The notes under the pieces were generated by a model that saw nothing but the letters and a program-made list of their open reading frames with translations, did no database searches and had not been told where the DNA came from. From CAVPCZ01 sp963779225 (GTDB lineage: Bacteria > Bacteroidota > Ignavibacteria > UBA10030 > UBA6906), in contig CAVZWW010000003.1 of assembly GCA_963779225.1 (NCBI GenBank), positions 3,658,001-3,722,000 on the forward strand: 64,000 nt of DNA, given 5' to 3'. Within the stretch, counting starts at the first letter, position 1. Each line of letters starts with the position of its first letter. Below are positions 26,550 through 36,577 of this stretch, piece after piece. The translations under genes and the position numbers were made by a program.

Positions 26550-26882
26550 GTTATCATCTCAAATCCTGGCTCACCAGGGAAGATCAGATGCCTTTTTCAT
26601 GAGATAAAGACTGCAACTGAACTGCCTGAAATCGCAGCGACACAAACATCGTTATCTCCATCTCCACCCTTTTTACCCCTGTGCGTGGAGAAGCAAAAAG
26701 TGAAGTGGCAAATCACTCGAGCAACCACAGCGCACGGTTTCAAGACGTCAGTCCCTGTATCACACTCGTGCAAAATAGAGCTCGAAAAAGTAATTTCTTC
26801 CCTTGTTCGACGTCAGGAGAGCCAGCGCTGATCGGCCTGCACCAAGCAGCCACGACTACTTAACAGGAGTGCAAACGCTCAG
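26550..26882. other. Intergenic region, nothing recognised
   Basis: These 333 bp separate the polymerase gene from the next glycosyltransferase. No gene, clear promoter or repeat was found; a short plus-strand frame of 60 codons is unlike any family. Confidence 0.35.
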
Positions 26883-27989
26883 TCACAACGCCACTCCGAT
26901 CAACTCGCTTATCGTCTCTACTCTATGCCCCCAAGTGGAATTGCCCGCCAGCTCTACTGCACTTCGGAAGGTGTCATCATTCCATTGTCGATACACCTGA
27001 CTAACCAAACTTTGAAGATCATCCTCATTCCTGTAAAGATTTACGGTACCACGAAATGGAGCGGGCCACTCCATGTAATCAGTTGATATTATTGGTTTAC
27101 CAGAACCTAAGTACTCGAAGTACTTTATTGGAAAACCGTATTCTCTAACCCTGCTATTTGAATAGGGTAATAGCAAGACATCGCATTGAGACCTTGCGTC
27201 GTCAGAATCGCTTCTCCCAAGATTACCAAGATATTGCACCCTCCGATATCCGATGAGTCTGTGAAATGCCTCAATTTGTGGGGGTGATGCCTCAATGATG
27301 GGCCCCGCAAGCAGCAAATTCAGATCTGTCGCTTCAACTATCTTCCATAGAAAATTGATGTCAATCGTGTCGTTTAGAGTCCCGATATAGCCTGCAATTT
27401 CCGGTCTCCGTTTTTTTCCAAACGCAGTTGGCTTATCCGGCAACCAAAGACCGTGGGGAACAAAGAATACATTCTTGTTGAACGGTGTGAACCTCAAGCA
27501 CAGTTTGGGGGATATCGTAATAACATAGTCCGCCGTAGATGCGATTCGTTTTTCGTGCATTGGGAACGCCCATTTGCCAAAGCGAGAAGTCCATTCCCCG
27601 AACCAATCATTGCAGAAGTAAATGGAAGTGGCCTGATTCTTGTATTCCTCAACAAATGGCAAGCCTTTGAAGTCATAACACCATACCACATTCGGACTTC
27701 CCATACCCAGGAGCTTTAATTCACGCTGTAGCAGCTTTAGTCTATGCCAATTGTTGAGATTCAAACGGTCATCCAGCCGCTTTGAAAGAAACGGCTTCCC
27801 CGTATGAAGTACATACAATCCATCCTTGATGTGTTGGATCCCCGGTTTCACTTCATTTTCACCTGGCATAAGATTTCGGTTGATCCACACGATAGTGTGA
27901 TGCTGGCTGAGGAGATTGGCGTAATGGTGACGGCCTCTATGTGGTTCATCCCAAAGAGACATAGTTACAAATATAATCACTTTTGCCAT
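26883..27989 (-). CDS. Glycosyltransferase, GT-B fold
   Basis: The 368-residue protein looks like a divergent GT1/GT4-type enzyme. It has a His-rich acceptor loop (HRGRHHYANLLSQHH), IYFCNDWFGEW, ADYVITISPKLC and FVPHGLWLPDKP. The donor domain holds EIAGYIGTLNDTIDINFLW, LLLAGPIIE, VQYLGNLGRSD and PIKYFEYLGSGKPIIST. The ATG at 27989 is preferred over a TTG at 28001. It is probably co-transcribed with the methyltransferase 87 bp upstream. Donor and acceptor are unknown. Confidence 0.85.
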   Translation of the reverse strand: MAKVIIFVTMSLWDEPHRGRHHYANLLSQHHTIVWINRNLMPGENEVKPGIQHIKDGLYVLHTGKPFLSKRLDDRLNLNNWHRLKLLQRELKLLGMGSPNVVWCYDFKGLPFVEEYKNQATSIYFCNDWFGEWTSRFGKWAFPMHEKRIASTADYVITISPKLCLRFTPFNKNVFFVPHGLWLPDKPTAFGKKRRPEIAGYIGTLNDTIDINFLWKIVEATDLNLLLAGPIIEASPPQIEAFHRLIGYRRVQYLGNLGRSDSDDARSQCDVLLLPYSNSRVREYGFPIKYFEYLGSGKPIISTDYMEWPAPFRGTVNLYRNEDDLQSLVSQVYRQWNDDTFRSAVELAGNSTWGHRVETISELIGVAL

Positions 27990-28076
27990 TTCAGTCTTCA
28001 ATTATTCAATTCCCGCATCTTGAGTGCCACATTCTCGATGCCCCAACTTTGTTCTGCCTTCCATGTTTTGCAGTAT

Positions 28077-28964
28077 TCATCCCTGGTGCACCGACTGCGA
28101 CCTACAATTCGGTGTTTCCTCCATCGGGGTATTCCTTTGTATTAGGTATGTTCCCTTTTCAGTATCAAGAAATTCGCTTGAAATATCGCTGAATTCCTTT
28201 TCCCAAAGGCCTACAATTTCTTGCTCATCTTCTCGACGCGCATCGTCTAAGAATATGGTTGAACGGCTCCTTAAGTGCCTGTACAACAGTTTCAATGCTG
28301 GATATCTGGACAACTTATGGATATCCGATGGGGGTCCATCAACAACCAAGAAATCTATAGGTTGTTCAATTCTATCTACTAGACAATCCATGTTGTACCA
28401 GAACCATTGTTGCCCATCGATCTCAACCTCCTTCAATGGTGCGTAGAGGATTGTCGCAATGTGTTCCAGGTTGTGCCGTTTGATGAGGCTTTGACTTTTG
28501 GCGGCGTACCTGGCGTCATGCTCAAGTGAAACAACTTTACCTTGGCCTAATTGTTTCAAACAATAGGCAATTACGAGCGTTGAGACTCCACTGCTAGCCT
28601 CCACCACAAGGGTGGGTTTCTTAGTAAGAATTTCTTCTGCAATTGTTGTAAGCAAGTCTGGACTGGCTGCCCATACTCTCATCGCCGGTAGAGGTAGACT
28701 CGGCTTTACTACGCTTAACAATGAAGACAGTGCCTCAACTTGCCTGTAGTCATTGGTCCGTTGGCTATCTTGGCTTCGGTGTTCTTCACTCAATCTTTCA
28801 TAAATTTCTAGAAGTAGATACATTACCAATATCGTTGAAATGATTAATAGAATTACCAGAGCGAAATCGCCCAGCACCAATCGTCCAATAACGCCTGCTA
28901 TTAGCAGGATAATTGAACCAATTGAGATCGTTGTGTAATGTCTTTTCGAAATCTTTAATTTCAT
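28077..28964 (-). CDS. Membrane-anchored class I methyltransferase-like protein
   Basis: The 295-residue protein has two N-terminal membrane helices (about residues 12-31 and 34-53), a short linker and a SAM-dependent methyltransferase fold of the Methyltransf_24 type. Motif I is VEASSGVSTLVIAYCL, motif II VSLEHDARYAAKSQ, and post-I FLVVDGPPSDI; FLDDARREDE follows. The start has AAGGA 7 nt upstream. In glycan clusters such enzymes often methylate sugars or cap chains, and the anchor would place it at the membrane with the polymerase and flippase. The acceptor is unknown. Confidence 0.8.
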   Translation of the reverse strand: MKLKISKRHYTTISIGSIILLIAGVIGRLVLGDFALVILLIISTILVMYLLLEIYERLSEEHRSQDSQRTNDYRQVEALSSLLSVVKPSLPLPAMRVWAASPDLLTTIAEEILTKKPTLVVEASSGVSTLVIAYCLKQLGQGKVVSLEHDARYAAKSQSLIKRHNLEHIATILYAPLKEVEIDGQQWFWYNMDCLVDRIEQPIDFLVVDGPPSDIHKLSRYPALKLLYRHLRSRSTIFLDDARREDEQEIVGLWEKEFSDISSEFLDTEKGTYLIQRNTPMEETPNCRSQSVHQG

Positions 28965-29070
28965 TAACCCGTCCTTCCCTTCTGCACATGACTATTTAAC
29001 CCGTTTTACTATCCGTCGCAAATCGCAAACACCAACACTTATCAAATCTGCACTATTGCAACGCTTGATC

Positions 29071-30618
29071 TTATTGAGCACGTGTGTTCTTTTTGGACAC
29101 GAAGGCAAATGACATACGAATTGTCTGCATCAAGAACTCTCGTTCGCTGACATCCAGCGCGATGAACCAACTAGCAAGCCCAGCTACCGTCACACTGGCA
29201 GCGGTTACTGAAGCAAGACGCGAGAAAGAAGGCGGCAGCCACCATGCTATGGCCAAGGCTGCAAACGATGATGTAGCTGCTACTACCGCACATGGCATGA
29301 TTACGTTTGTCAGCCACCTGTGAACCGGCATGCTAAGCAGGTAACGTCCCCATAAGACGCGGCCTAGAGCACAAATCGAACTAGTAATGATTAGAGCGAA
29401 AACAACACTGGTCGGTGCGAATCCAAAGGTTAGAAAGAGCCATGCTAAAGGCAAAGATAGGATTTGGATAGAGCCAAGCGTGGCCTGGTAGGCGCCAATC
29501 TTACCGTGCGCACTTACTGCAATCATATGGCCAACAGTCAGTTGGTCAATCAGAACTACAACCAACATTAACTGGCAAAACAATCCGGTGTACGCCGGCG
29601 GTTCGAGAAGCCAAAGTTTCAAGACATAATCAATCTCCACCATGATGGGAATCGCGAAGAGCATCACCAAGAGCGTTCCAAACTTGCAGGTACGCAATGC
29701 TAGGCTGAGCACCCGTGCACGATCGCCACGTCCCTCACTGGCTGTAATTTCCGGCGAAAATGAACCAAGCATGGCGGTCGAGAGGATGCCGGATTGAACC
29801 GAAACCACATTAGCTATGCCAAAGGCGGCATTCACCTTGGGGCCATAATAGAGGTTAAGCAGGATTGTCATCCCCTGGTAACGTAGCAACCCTCCTGTAT
29901 TGCCAAAAAGACTCCAAAGAGCGAAGGATAAAATTGCCTTGGAACGTTTTTCATCAAACCATAGTGAGCGCCGTAAAGTACATTCACGAAAAACTACGAT
30001 GCCGCGCAGACCCTGCACAATTTGTACGCAAACGGTAATTGCAACCATCCCCGTAGCGTAGATAAACAAGCGGTCGCCGGAAAGATCGGTTAACATGAAG
30101 GCGAACGAAAACATCAGGATTGACTGAAGTATCCCCCACACGGCTAGTTCGACGATATGCTGTTTGGCAGTGAACATGGCGCTGAACGGTATGCTCACCA
30201 TGCTGAAGAATGCCGACACTAAGGAAATGCGAAAAATCCAAACACAGGTGGAGATGCGATCCAGTGGAATCTTCAGAATATGGGCAATACAATACTCTCC
30301 AATAGGCCAGCCGATTAGAATCAGTACGATGGGCAGGACCAGATGAATGCTGAACGCGGCGTTGAACCATTGATTGACCGCATTCGTATCTCCCTGGCCG
30401 ATGCTGTAGGCGAAGTGGCGGGCGGCACTAGCCGCCATAACACTATTGAGGAAAACAATCAAAGTGATAATAGAACCGACAACGCTATAGAGACCATAGT
30501 CTGACTGACCGAGTGCGCCAAGCACCCAACGGCTACTGAAGAGGAATAGTCCGGCGGTGAAAACGCTGCGCACATATGTGGCGAGGGTATTTAGAACAAT
30601 GCGCTGAGAAGAAGTCAC
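29071..30618 (-). CDS. wzx: Wzx-type polysaccharide flippase
   Basis: The 515-residue MATE/MOP-superfamily membrane protein has about 12-14 predicted helices. The N-terminus LNTLATYVRSVFTAGLFLFSS with RWVLGALGQSDYGLYSVVGS matches the Wzx entry helix and the conserved D-Y/F-G-x-Y motif. An MVSIPFSAMFTAKQ-type block follows after helix 4. It moves undecaprenyl-linked repeat units across the inner membrane for polymerisation. The start is GTG with only a weak upstream site. A decayed flippase N-terminus lies upstream at 31001-31129, suggesting replacement of one flippase by another. Confidence 0.88.
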   Translation of the reverse strand: MTSSQRIVLNTLATYVRSVFTAGLFLFSSRWVLGALGQSDYGLYSVVGSIITLIVFLNSVMAASAARHFAYSIGQGDTNAVNQWFNAAFSIHLVLPIVLILIGWPIGEYCIAHILKIPLDRISTCVWIFRISLVSAFFSMVSIPFSAMFTAKQHIVELAVWGILQSILMFSFAFMLTDLSGDRLFIYATGMVAITVCVQIVQGLRGIVVFRECTLRRSLWFDEKRSKAILSFALWSLFGNTGGLLRYQGMTILLNLYYGPKVNAAFGIANVVSVQSGILSTAMLGSFSPEITASEGRGDRARVLSLALRTCKFGTLLVMLFAIPIMVEIDYVLKLWLLEPPAYTGLFCQLMLVVVLIDQLTVGHMIAVSAHGKIGAYQATLGSIQILSLPLAWLFLTFGFAPTSVVFALIITSSICALGRVLWGRYLLSMPVHRWLTNVIMPCAVVAATSSFAALAIAWWLPPSFSRLASVTAASVTVAGLASWFIALDVSEREFLMQTIRMSFAFVSKKNTRAQ

Positions 30619-31000
30619 GGTGTGTCACGCTCAAAGAGTAGGAGCCGGTAGGCATTAGTCCGTCGCCTCGCTTCGATACGGTTTTCCTTTTGTGTTTCAG
30701 ACCTTTGTTCCGATTCTGGCTCAGGGGAGATCAGCACGCTTGGAATCCGTCGCTTTTCGGTCAGTTCTATTGTGGTCGTTCTCTGTCAAAGTCGGGGCAG
30801 TCGCAGGCTAATTTCTCCGCATAAAATAGCGACTCTTCTCGGGGAGAAAAGACATTTCATGCAGTAAGATGACAAATTAATTAGGAACGCAGCCGAAACC
30901 AGAGACCGTTCTCTTAAGGGTTTCTCGGAAGGAAAAAACACAAAGGGGTTGAGGTGATGGTAGTGCGAAAAGAAGCCTTGCAATTGTAGGCAAGGAACGC

Positions 31001-31129
31001 TCATCCATAGGTTGCGAGTTCGCTTGCAGTCAACTGGCGTGCAAAAACGATGCTTGTTGCAAGCCCTGCAAACATCCAGAGTCCCTTTCCGAAAGACATG
31101 GCCATAACTTTGGTGCTTCGTGAAGTCAT
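31001..31129 (-). pseudogene. Wzx-like flippase N-terminal remnant
   Basis: From an ATG with AGAGG 6 nt upstream, 42 codons read as the first helix of a Wzx/MATE flippase (FGKGLWMFAGLATSIVFARQ, then LTASELATYG), followed by TGA; AFLAYN continues the homology in the same frame past the stop. No further flippase sequence can be followed toward 30786. It appears to be the start of a former wzx gene whose body is lost. The surrounding 30619-31304 holds nothing else recognisable. Confidence 0.6.
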
Positions 31130-31312
31130 TCTCATCCTCTTTCAGTACCATTCAAACCATTCGTGATTCAGGAAGATCAGTGGTACAACACAATGCAGAC
31201 GAACTGACCAGCCATCCTTAGAACCGCCAGATTGCATGTTCGGAATTGAATCTTTGAACGCCAGGAGGCCAGCACTTCTCAGGTGTATTCTCGTCTGTAG
31301 AACAGTCTAATC

Positions 31313-32635
31313 GGGTGTGTAAGATATTTTGTGTGTGAGCATGGTCTGTGGTTTAGGTGTTGATCACAAATCTGTCTTGGAAGTGGATTGCAAACTGACT
31401 CATCGCTTTGTGCCAGGCAATCGGAGGTTTGATCCATTTGTCCTGTACGTTACGTAACACGAGCCAGATCAGTTTCGTTGCTGCTTCATCGTTCGGGAAG
31501 TGGCCCCGACCTCGAATCGCTCTTCTGACTTGGCTATGGAGACTTTCAATCGCATTGGTGGTGTAGATCATCCGCCGGACCTCCACAGGGAAGGCGAAGA
31601 AGGGAATCACTTGTTCCCAGTTCCTCCGCCAACTTTGAGCGATCATCGGGTACTTCTGTCCCCACGGGCCGTCGGAGAACTCCTCGAGCCGGTGTCGGGC
31701 CTCTTCCGCGGTCGCTGCCTGGTAGACGGGCCTCAGAGCGCTGCTGAGCGCTTTACGTTCCTTCCACGAGGCAAAGTGCATCGAATAGCGGAGCAAGTGG
31801 ACGATGCAGGTCTGGATCTCGGCCTGGGGGAAAACCGCCGTAATGGCCTCCGGGAACCCCTTGAGACCGTCGACCACGGCAATGAGGATGTCTTCGGCTC
31901 CCCGGTTCTTCAGCTCGGTCATGACTCGAAGCCAGAATTTTGCCCCTTCAGTCTGCTCGATCCACAAGCCCAGGACTTCCTTGTGCCCGGAGCAGCGCAC
32001 GCCGATCGCGAGGTAGACGGCCTTGTTCTTGACCGTTCCCTCGTCCCGGATCTTCACCCGGAGCGCATCGAAAAACACGATCGCGTAGACTCGCTCCAGC
32101 GGTCGGTTCTGCCATTGGGTGACTTCCTCCAAAACGGCATCAGTCACCGCGGAGACGAGTTCCGGGGAGATCTCGACGCCGTAGAGCTCTCGCAAATGGC
32201 TTTGGATATCCCGCGTGCTCATCCCCCGGGCATAGAGAGCAATGACCTTCTGGTCGAAGCCGGGGAGGCGACGCCGGTATTTGGCAATCAAGGCTGGTTC
32301 AAAACGCCCTTGCCGGTCGCGCGGAATCGACACATCGATCGCGCTAGAGTCGGTCAGGACAGTTTTGGTGCTGGTTCCATTGCGGTGGTTGCCAGCTTCC
32401 TGTTCTTCCAGGCCGTCAAGATGATGATCCATCTCGGCGTTCAGGATACGTTCGGCCAGGGCCTTCTGCAGTTCGCCTAACAGCCCTTCAGAACTGAGAA
32501 CCGTCTTTGGGTCCCGGCCCGCAAGGAGCTCATCGAGCAATGAGGGGTCAATCGCTTCTCGTTTCTTCGCCATACGGAACCTCCTGATCCAATATACTCG
32601 TATGGCTCACAAACACAAAATTCCTTACAGTCTCG
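31313..32635 (-). mobile_element. IS256-family insertion sequence, copy 2
   Basis: The element is 1323 bp, with target duplication GTCTAATC at 31305-31312 and 32636-32643. It is inverted relative to copy 1 and almost identical to it. It interrupts the last codons of a DegT-like aminotransferase fragment: without it the frame reads AEQIRLFYRREYT-stop, a natural C-terminus. Confidence 0.95.
31353..32573 (-). CDS. IS256-family (mutator) transposase
   Basis: The product is the same 406-residue protein as at 14404-15624, with an intact frame and all three catalytic blocks (FFDALRVKIRDEG, VVDGLKGFPEAI, TTNAIESLHSQVRR). One extra G lies between the ribosome site and the ATG compared with copy 1. 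Sequence identity between the two coding regions implies recent transposition or gene conversion. Confidence 0.95.
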   Translation of the reverse strand: MAKKREAIDPSLLDELLAGRDPKTVLSSEGLLGELQKALAERILNAEMDHHLDGLEEQEAGNHRNGTSTKTVLTDSSAIDVSIPRDRQGRFEPALIAKYRRRLPGFDQKVIALYARGMSTRDIQSHLRELYGVEISPELVSAVTDAVLEEVTQWQNRPLERVYAIVFFDALRVKIRDEGTVKNKAVYLAIGVRCSGHKEVLGLWIEQTEGAKFWLRVMTELKNRGAEDILIAVVDGLKGFPEAITAVFPQAEIQTCIVHLLRYSMHFASWKERKALSSALRPVYQAATAEEARHRLEEFSDGPWGQKYPMIAQSWRRNWEQVIPFFAFPVEVRRMIYTTNAIESLHSQVRRAIRGRGHFPNDEAATKLIWLVLRNVQDKWIKPPIAWHKAMSQFAIHFQDRFVINT

Positions 32636-33207
32636 TCTAATCTGCTCCGCGACAAAATCTATTTGCTGATTCGTCAGCTCGGGAAACATGGGCAGGGAGA
32701 GAATTTCAGCCTTGTATTGATTGCAGATAGGAAACTCGTCTGGTCCGTGTGCTAGGTACCTGTATGCTACCATCAATGGTAAAGGCACCGGATGGTGAAT
32801 GGCCGTCTCTACTCCACGATCCTTCAAGAACTTCGAGAGCGCATCTCGCCGCTTGGCTCTAATCACATACAAGTGGCGCGTGTACTTTGTATCTGGACGC
32901 ATCTTGGGCGTTATCAAACAGTCAATGTCAGACAGAACCTCATTGTAGAAAGCCGCATTTGCTCTCAGCGCTGAGATGCTGTGCTGCGCATGCAGGCCAT
33001 TTGGCGTGCATACACTAACCGCGGCTATTCCTTCCTCGTTGGCAAGCAGATCATCAATGCAGTGGTACGCTCTCGCATCATACTTGGATGCCAAAGTATC
33101 GCTCTGTCACTGACGATATCGCACACAGCGGCCAATTCCACTTAATTATGTATATGCTCAGTGTGACGTTGGGCGATGCGATCATAGCCAACTAGCGCAA
33201 ATCTCAT
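32636..33207 (-). pseudogene. Gfo/Idh/MocA oxidoreductase N-terminus fused to DegT aminotransferase C-terminus
   Basis: Starting at ATG 33207, the sequence reads as a Rossmann N-terminus (MRFALVGYDRIAQRHTEHIH), then TAA. The same frame resumes VELAAVCDIVSDRA, and after a frame change continues SDTLASKYDARAYHCIDDLL and VSVCTPNGLHAQHS, all typical of Gfo/Idh/MocA sugar dehydrogenases. About 75 residues in it switches abruptly to the C-terminal third of a DegT aminotransferase (LITPKMRPDTKYTRHLYVIR, VETAIHHPVPLPL, EILSLPMFPELTNQQIDFV). The last codons lie beyond IS256 copy 2 at 31279-31312. This is a deletion fusion of two neighbouring genes, comparable to wbpB and wbpE of diacetamido-uronic acid pathways, and is inactive. 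Confidence 0.8.
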
Positions 33208-33636
33208 TTGTGTCCACCAACTTGTTGTTTCATGCGTCAAGAATTTCCAAATGCAGTTCAGATTTGAATCTTGTCAACTTCAGTGCTTCGTGACGACTTG
33301 GCTACGCTCCGCCCTTTCAGTCACGTGAGTGGCCTAGGGACAAGTGTGCACAGGATATACACCAGAATCAGGAAGTCCCCATGCGTAAAATGCGACGCGT
33401 CAAGGCCAGTTCCCCTCCAAAAACCTGCAGTCTTCTTACCGCCCCCATTGGCAGACTGAACTAGAAAACCTGCTGACTGAAGGGCCGAGCCTGAAGCATT
33501 ATCAAGACCCAGGCACACTTTCTCTGGGCCTGCTTTCCGGGTCACTTGGGGACGACCATGTCTCTGCGCCAGAGTCCACCAACACTAGTCCGGCATGTGG
33601 ACATTTGAACGGTAAAGGAACCTTGCTGATTCAGTG
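33208..33636. other. Intergenic region, nothing recognised
   Basis: About 430 bp lie between the oxidoreductase remnant and the IS200 element. Open frames up to 74 codons exist but none shows a family motif or ribosome site. It is probably debris of the former locus. Confidence 0.35.
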
Positions 33637-34197
33637 AACTACCACCGCCAAAGGCGGTGGCTTCTGCAAAGCGTTTTGCTTCTATAAGAAGCCAAAACTA
33701 CCCTGTTGTTTTTCCTCCCGCTTCTCTTCCTTTTCCTGGTAGCGCACATACTTCCGTATTATCTCTTCGTCCACTCCCACGGTACTCACGAAGTAGCCCC
33801 GCGCCCAGAAGTGGTTCCCCCAACATGGCTTCTTCCGCATCCCAGGGTAGCTTTTGAACAGCTTGATCGCTGTCTTCCCCTTGATTGTTCCCATGTACTC
33901 CGAAATCGACACCTTCGGTGGAATTGATACCACCACGTGCACGTGATCCTCCCGCACATTCAACTCCGTCACCTCGCATCCCAACCATTCGCTCATACCG
34001 CGAATGTCACGTTCCATCATCTCCTTGATCTCCCCGCTCAGGACACGGTACCGATACTTGGGAACCCATACAATATGATACGTGCAGTAGTATATCGCAT
34101 GAGAGAGTTTCTTGTATTTGCTCATGTACCAAATCTACTACCTTTTTCCGGCAAAGCCAATTGGACATAACCACTGCCGTAGGCAGTGGGTTTCTGC
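33637..34197 (-). mobile_element. IS200-type insertion sequence
   Basis: A lone TnpA gene is flanked by subterminal perfect hairpins: CCACCGCCAAAGGCGGTGG at 33642-33660 and CCACTGCCGTAGGCAGTGG at 34171-34189, both followed by TTCTGC within 2 nt. IS200/IS605 elements carry such palindromes for single-strand recognition and lack terminal inverted repeats and target duplications. Exact cleavage points cannot be fixed; the boundaries are approximate. Confidence 0.8.
33682..34125 (-). CDS. tnpA: IS200-type Y1 transposase TnpA
   Basis: The 147-residue HUH transposase of the IS200/IS605 family has HIVWVPKYRYRVL, the metal-binding HUH motif in REDHVHVVVSIP and the nucleophilic tyrosine in IIRKYVRYQEK. 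It cuts and joins single-stranded DNA at hairpin-marked ends. Length and all catalytic residues are normal, and no accessory TnpB is present, fitting the IS200 class. It stands between the wzc pseudogene and the aminotransferase fusion. Confidence 0.93.
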   Translation of the reverse strand: MSKYKKLSHAIYYCTYHIVWVPKYRYRVLSGEIKEMMERDIRGMSEWLGCEVTELNVREDHVHVVVSIPPKVSISEYMGTIKGKTAIKLFKSYPGMRKKPCWGNHFWARGYFVSTVGVDEEIIRKYVRYQEKEEKREEKQQGSFGFL

Positions 34198-34227
34198 TTC
34201 GCACTAAACAAGAGTCTTCGTAGAGTT

Positions 34228-36537
34228 TTACTCGCCGATTCCATACCCATATCCGTACCCGTAGCGACTAGAAGCACTCCGGCTTCTGTATGTCTTCCGA
34301 GGATCAAAGTTGTTGAGCACAACCCCGAGGAGCTTCCCGCGCATGTCGCCCAGAGCCTCAACAGCGGCCGCCAATTCCGGACTGTGTCGTTTGGCCTGCA
34401 GAGGCCACCAAGACAATGCCGTCTACTTGCGACGCAAGTACAAGAGAATCGTTCACCGCGAGAAGCGGGGGGGAATCCAGAATCACCATGTCATATTCAT
34501 CTATGACCTTGGCAAGGAGCGCCGACAATTTGGCCGATCCTATGACGGCGCTGGGATTGGGCGGCGTGGTGCCTGAACAGAGCACATCCAGAAATGGCAA
34601 TACGTCGGAATGCTTGCTTGTTTCAAGCGTCGCATTGCCCAAGCATGATCTCCATCACACCCGGATTCTTTGGCAGCTCGAATATGGAGTGAATTGTCGG
34701 CCTGCGAAGATCCGCATCCATTAGCAGAACACGCTTCTCCGCTTCCGCCGCCACTATTGCAAGATTTGAGGCAGTTATGGATTTCCCCTCCCCCGGCTTC
34801 ACGCTGGTCACCACTAGACTGCGAAGGGGCTTGTCAAGCTGCATGTAGCGAAAACTTGTGAAGAGATGTCTATACGATTCGACGAGAGGCGACGTGCGAT
34901 GAGTACTTGCAACGAGATGCAAATCCAGAGTTCGCCTCCGTCCCCGCCGGTTCGATCCTCTCGCTTTGCTACCTCGATCCAATTCCATTCGACTGATAGC
35001 CGCAAGCACTGGAAGCCCCAGTTGTTTGATATCCTCGGGCGCGCGTATCTTGACATCCAACGCAGGACGGATGAGGACAATTGCGACCCCTACACCAAGG
35101 CCGAGTAGAACACCAATCACAAGATTCAACCAGATTTTCGGACTCACAGGGTCCAACGGAACAGTGGCCGGATCGATGATGTGGACAGAGCCGAATTCCG
35201 ATTTCTCCGTAATCACCGCCTCGTTGAATTTCTCCTCAATCAGTCCGTGCAACTTCTCAATACTGAGTCGTGACCGCTGGAGTCTTGCCATTTCGATGTT
35301 ACGCCGTGGCAGCTGATTGAACTGCTGCTCGTAATCACCGATCACAGCCTCGAGCGCCCCCCTTTTCGCTTTCAGACCGTCAAGTTCGATTTGCTGTTCG
35401 ATGATTTTCTGCTTTACCTGGGCAAGGAATCCAGCACTTCCTTCGTTGCTCCCCCCCGACCGGTCGCTCGGGCTGAGAGTGCTGAGGTAGGATTTCGTCC
35501 GCGACTCGAGATTCTTCCTGATCGCCGCAATTTGCGCCTCTACATCCTTCAATGGTACTGAAGAGGAAGCCTGCGAGACCAGTGCGGGGTTTTGTGAGAG
35601 AACGAAATCCCGCTGGACCTCCAGGCGCGCCAGCTGCTCCTGTTGGAGGCGTATGTACGTGTCATTCGACTCCCCGATTGCCCTCGCGACATTTGGTTCC
35701 TGGTTGGCAAGCTCAGATTTGTACGAACGAAGTGTCTGGTCACGGGAATTAATATCCACATCCAGCGCATCACGAGTGGCCTCCAATTGGGCAAGCTGCT
35801 CGACCAGGTTCTTCGTCTTATCCTCCAACGCAACTGTCCCGGTTGTCTGCATGTAGTTGCGTAGACTTGCCTCGGTGGAGTCAAGCAGACGTTGTTTCGC
35901 CTCCAGTTGTGATTGCAGGAATTCCCTGACGGACCGGGACTTCGCTCTGCTTTGAGAGAGACTTTGTTGCAGAGTAGACCTCCGTATAGGTGTTGGCAAT
36001 GAGGACTGCTTCGCGCGGATCCGAGCTCCGCGCCGATATCTTGATGACATCAGACTCCTTGACCGGGACTAAACTCAACTGCCAACTTGAGCCTTTCAGT
36101 CACTTCTCGAATCGGATGCAAGCGAATCTTGCCCATCCTCATTGATGAAGATAGCAGGATTGGAGCAATCGTTTTTTTCGCCTTGTCGAGGTATTTCTTC
36201 TTCGCCAAGGCATTTGCCACTCCCTCGGTCAGCACGTAAGACGTGAGGGTTTCGATTTCGTTGGTGATCTTGCTGGCAGAGGTAAATCCGGTGAAATCGA
36301 TAGTCCCCAGACTGTTGCTCCCCGCACGAAAGTCAATCACCAGCCGGGCAGTAGACTCATAGACGGGTTTGCTCAGAAAGGTATAGTAGAGCAACCAAGC
36401 AAAAAATGATGACCAGTAGAGGCAAAGAGAATGTTTTTCCCTCCGGATAGCAGGGAGAGGACTTCATGGAGCAGAAAGACTCGTCTGAATTTTCCGAGCC
36501 CAGCGTCGCCTGGGATTGATTTCAGGGATATGTTCAC
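34228..36537 (-). pseudogene. Wzc-like chain-length regulator / BY-kinase, multiple frameshifts
   Basis: The combined frames make a roughly 770-residue PCP-2a protein with a bacterial tyrosine kinase. It starts at GTG 36537 (AAGGTGA upstream); the Wzz domain (SKPVYESTARLVIDF, then VKESDVIKISARSSDP) is followed by a long coiled coil (35000-35950), the second membrane helix (IWLNLVIGVLLGLGVGVAIV), Walker A (SVKPGEGKSITASNLAI), Walker A' (VLLMDADLRRPT), Walker B (MVILDSPPLL) and a C-terminal Tyr-rich tail (RYGYGYGYGIGE). The frame breaks near 36420, 36065, 35955, 34635 and 34405. The longest intact piece is 34623-36050. With five breaks it cannot make a full protein; loss would abolish controlled chain length and export. 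Confidence 0.85.
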
Positions 36538-36577
36538 ACGCTCACCTTTGCATGAAATACTTTCACACTTCGCCCGA

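Noticed and set aside
30786..31151. A 121-codon minus-strand frame upstream of wzx
   Set aside because: Its first part overlaps, in a different frame, the flippase remnant that has real homology; it is a shadow.
32477..33094. A 205-codon frame running from the DegT fragment into IS256 copy 2
   Set aside because: The last 50 codons are read from the IS end and the N-terminus is cut by a frame change, so it is not a gene in its own right.
33637..34197. Possible TnpB/omega-RNA system with the IS200 element
   Set aside because: Only TnpA and its two hairpins are present; no TnpB-like frame exists on either strand.
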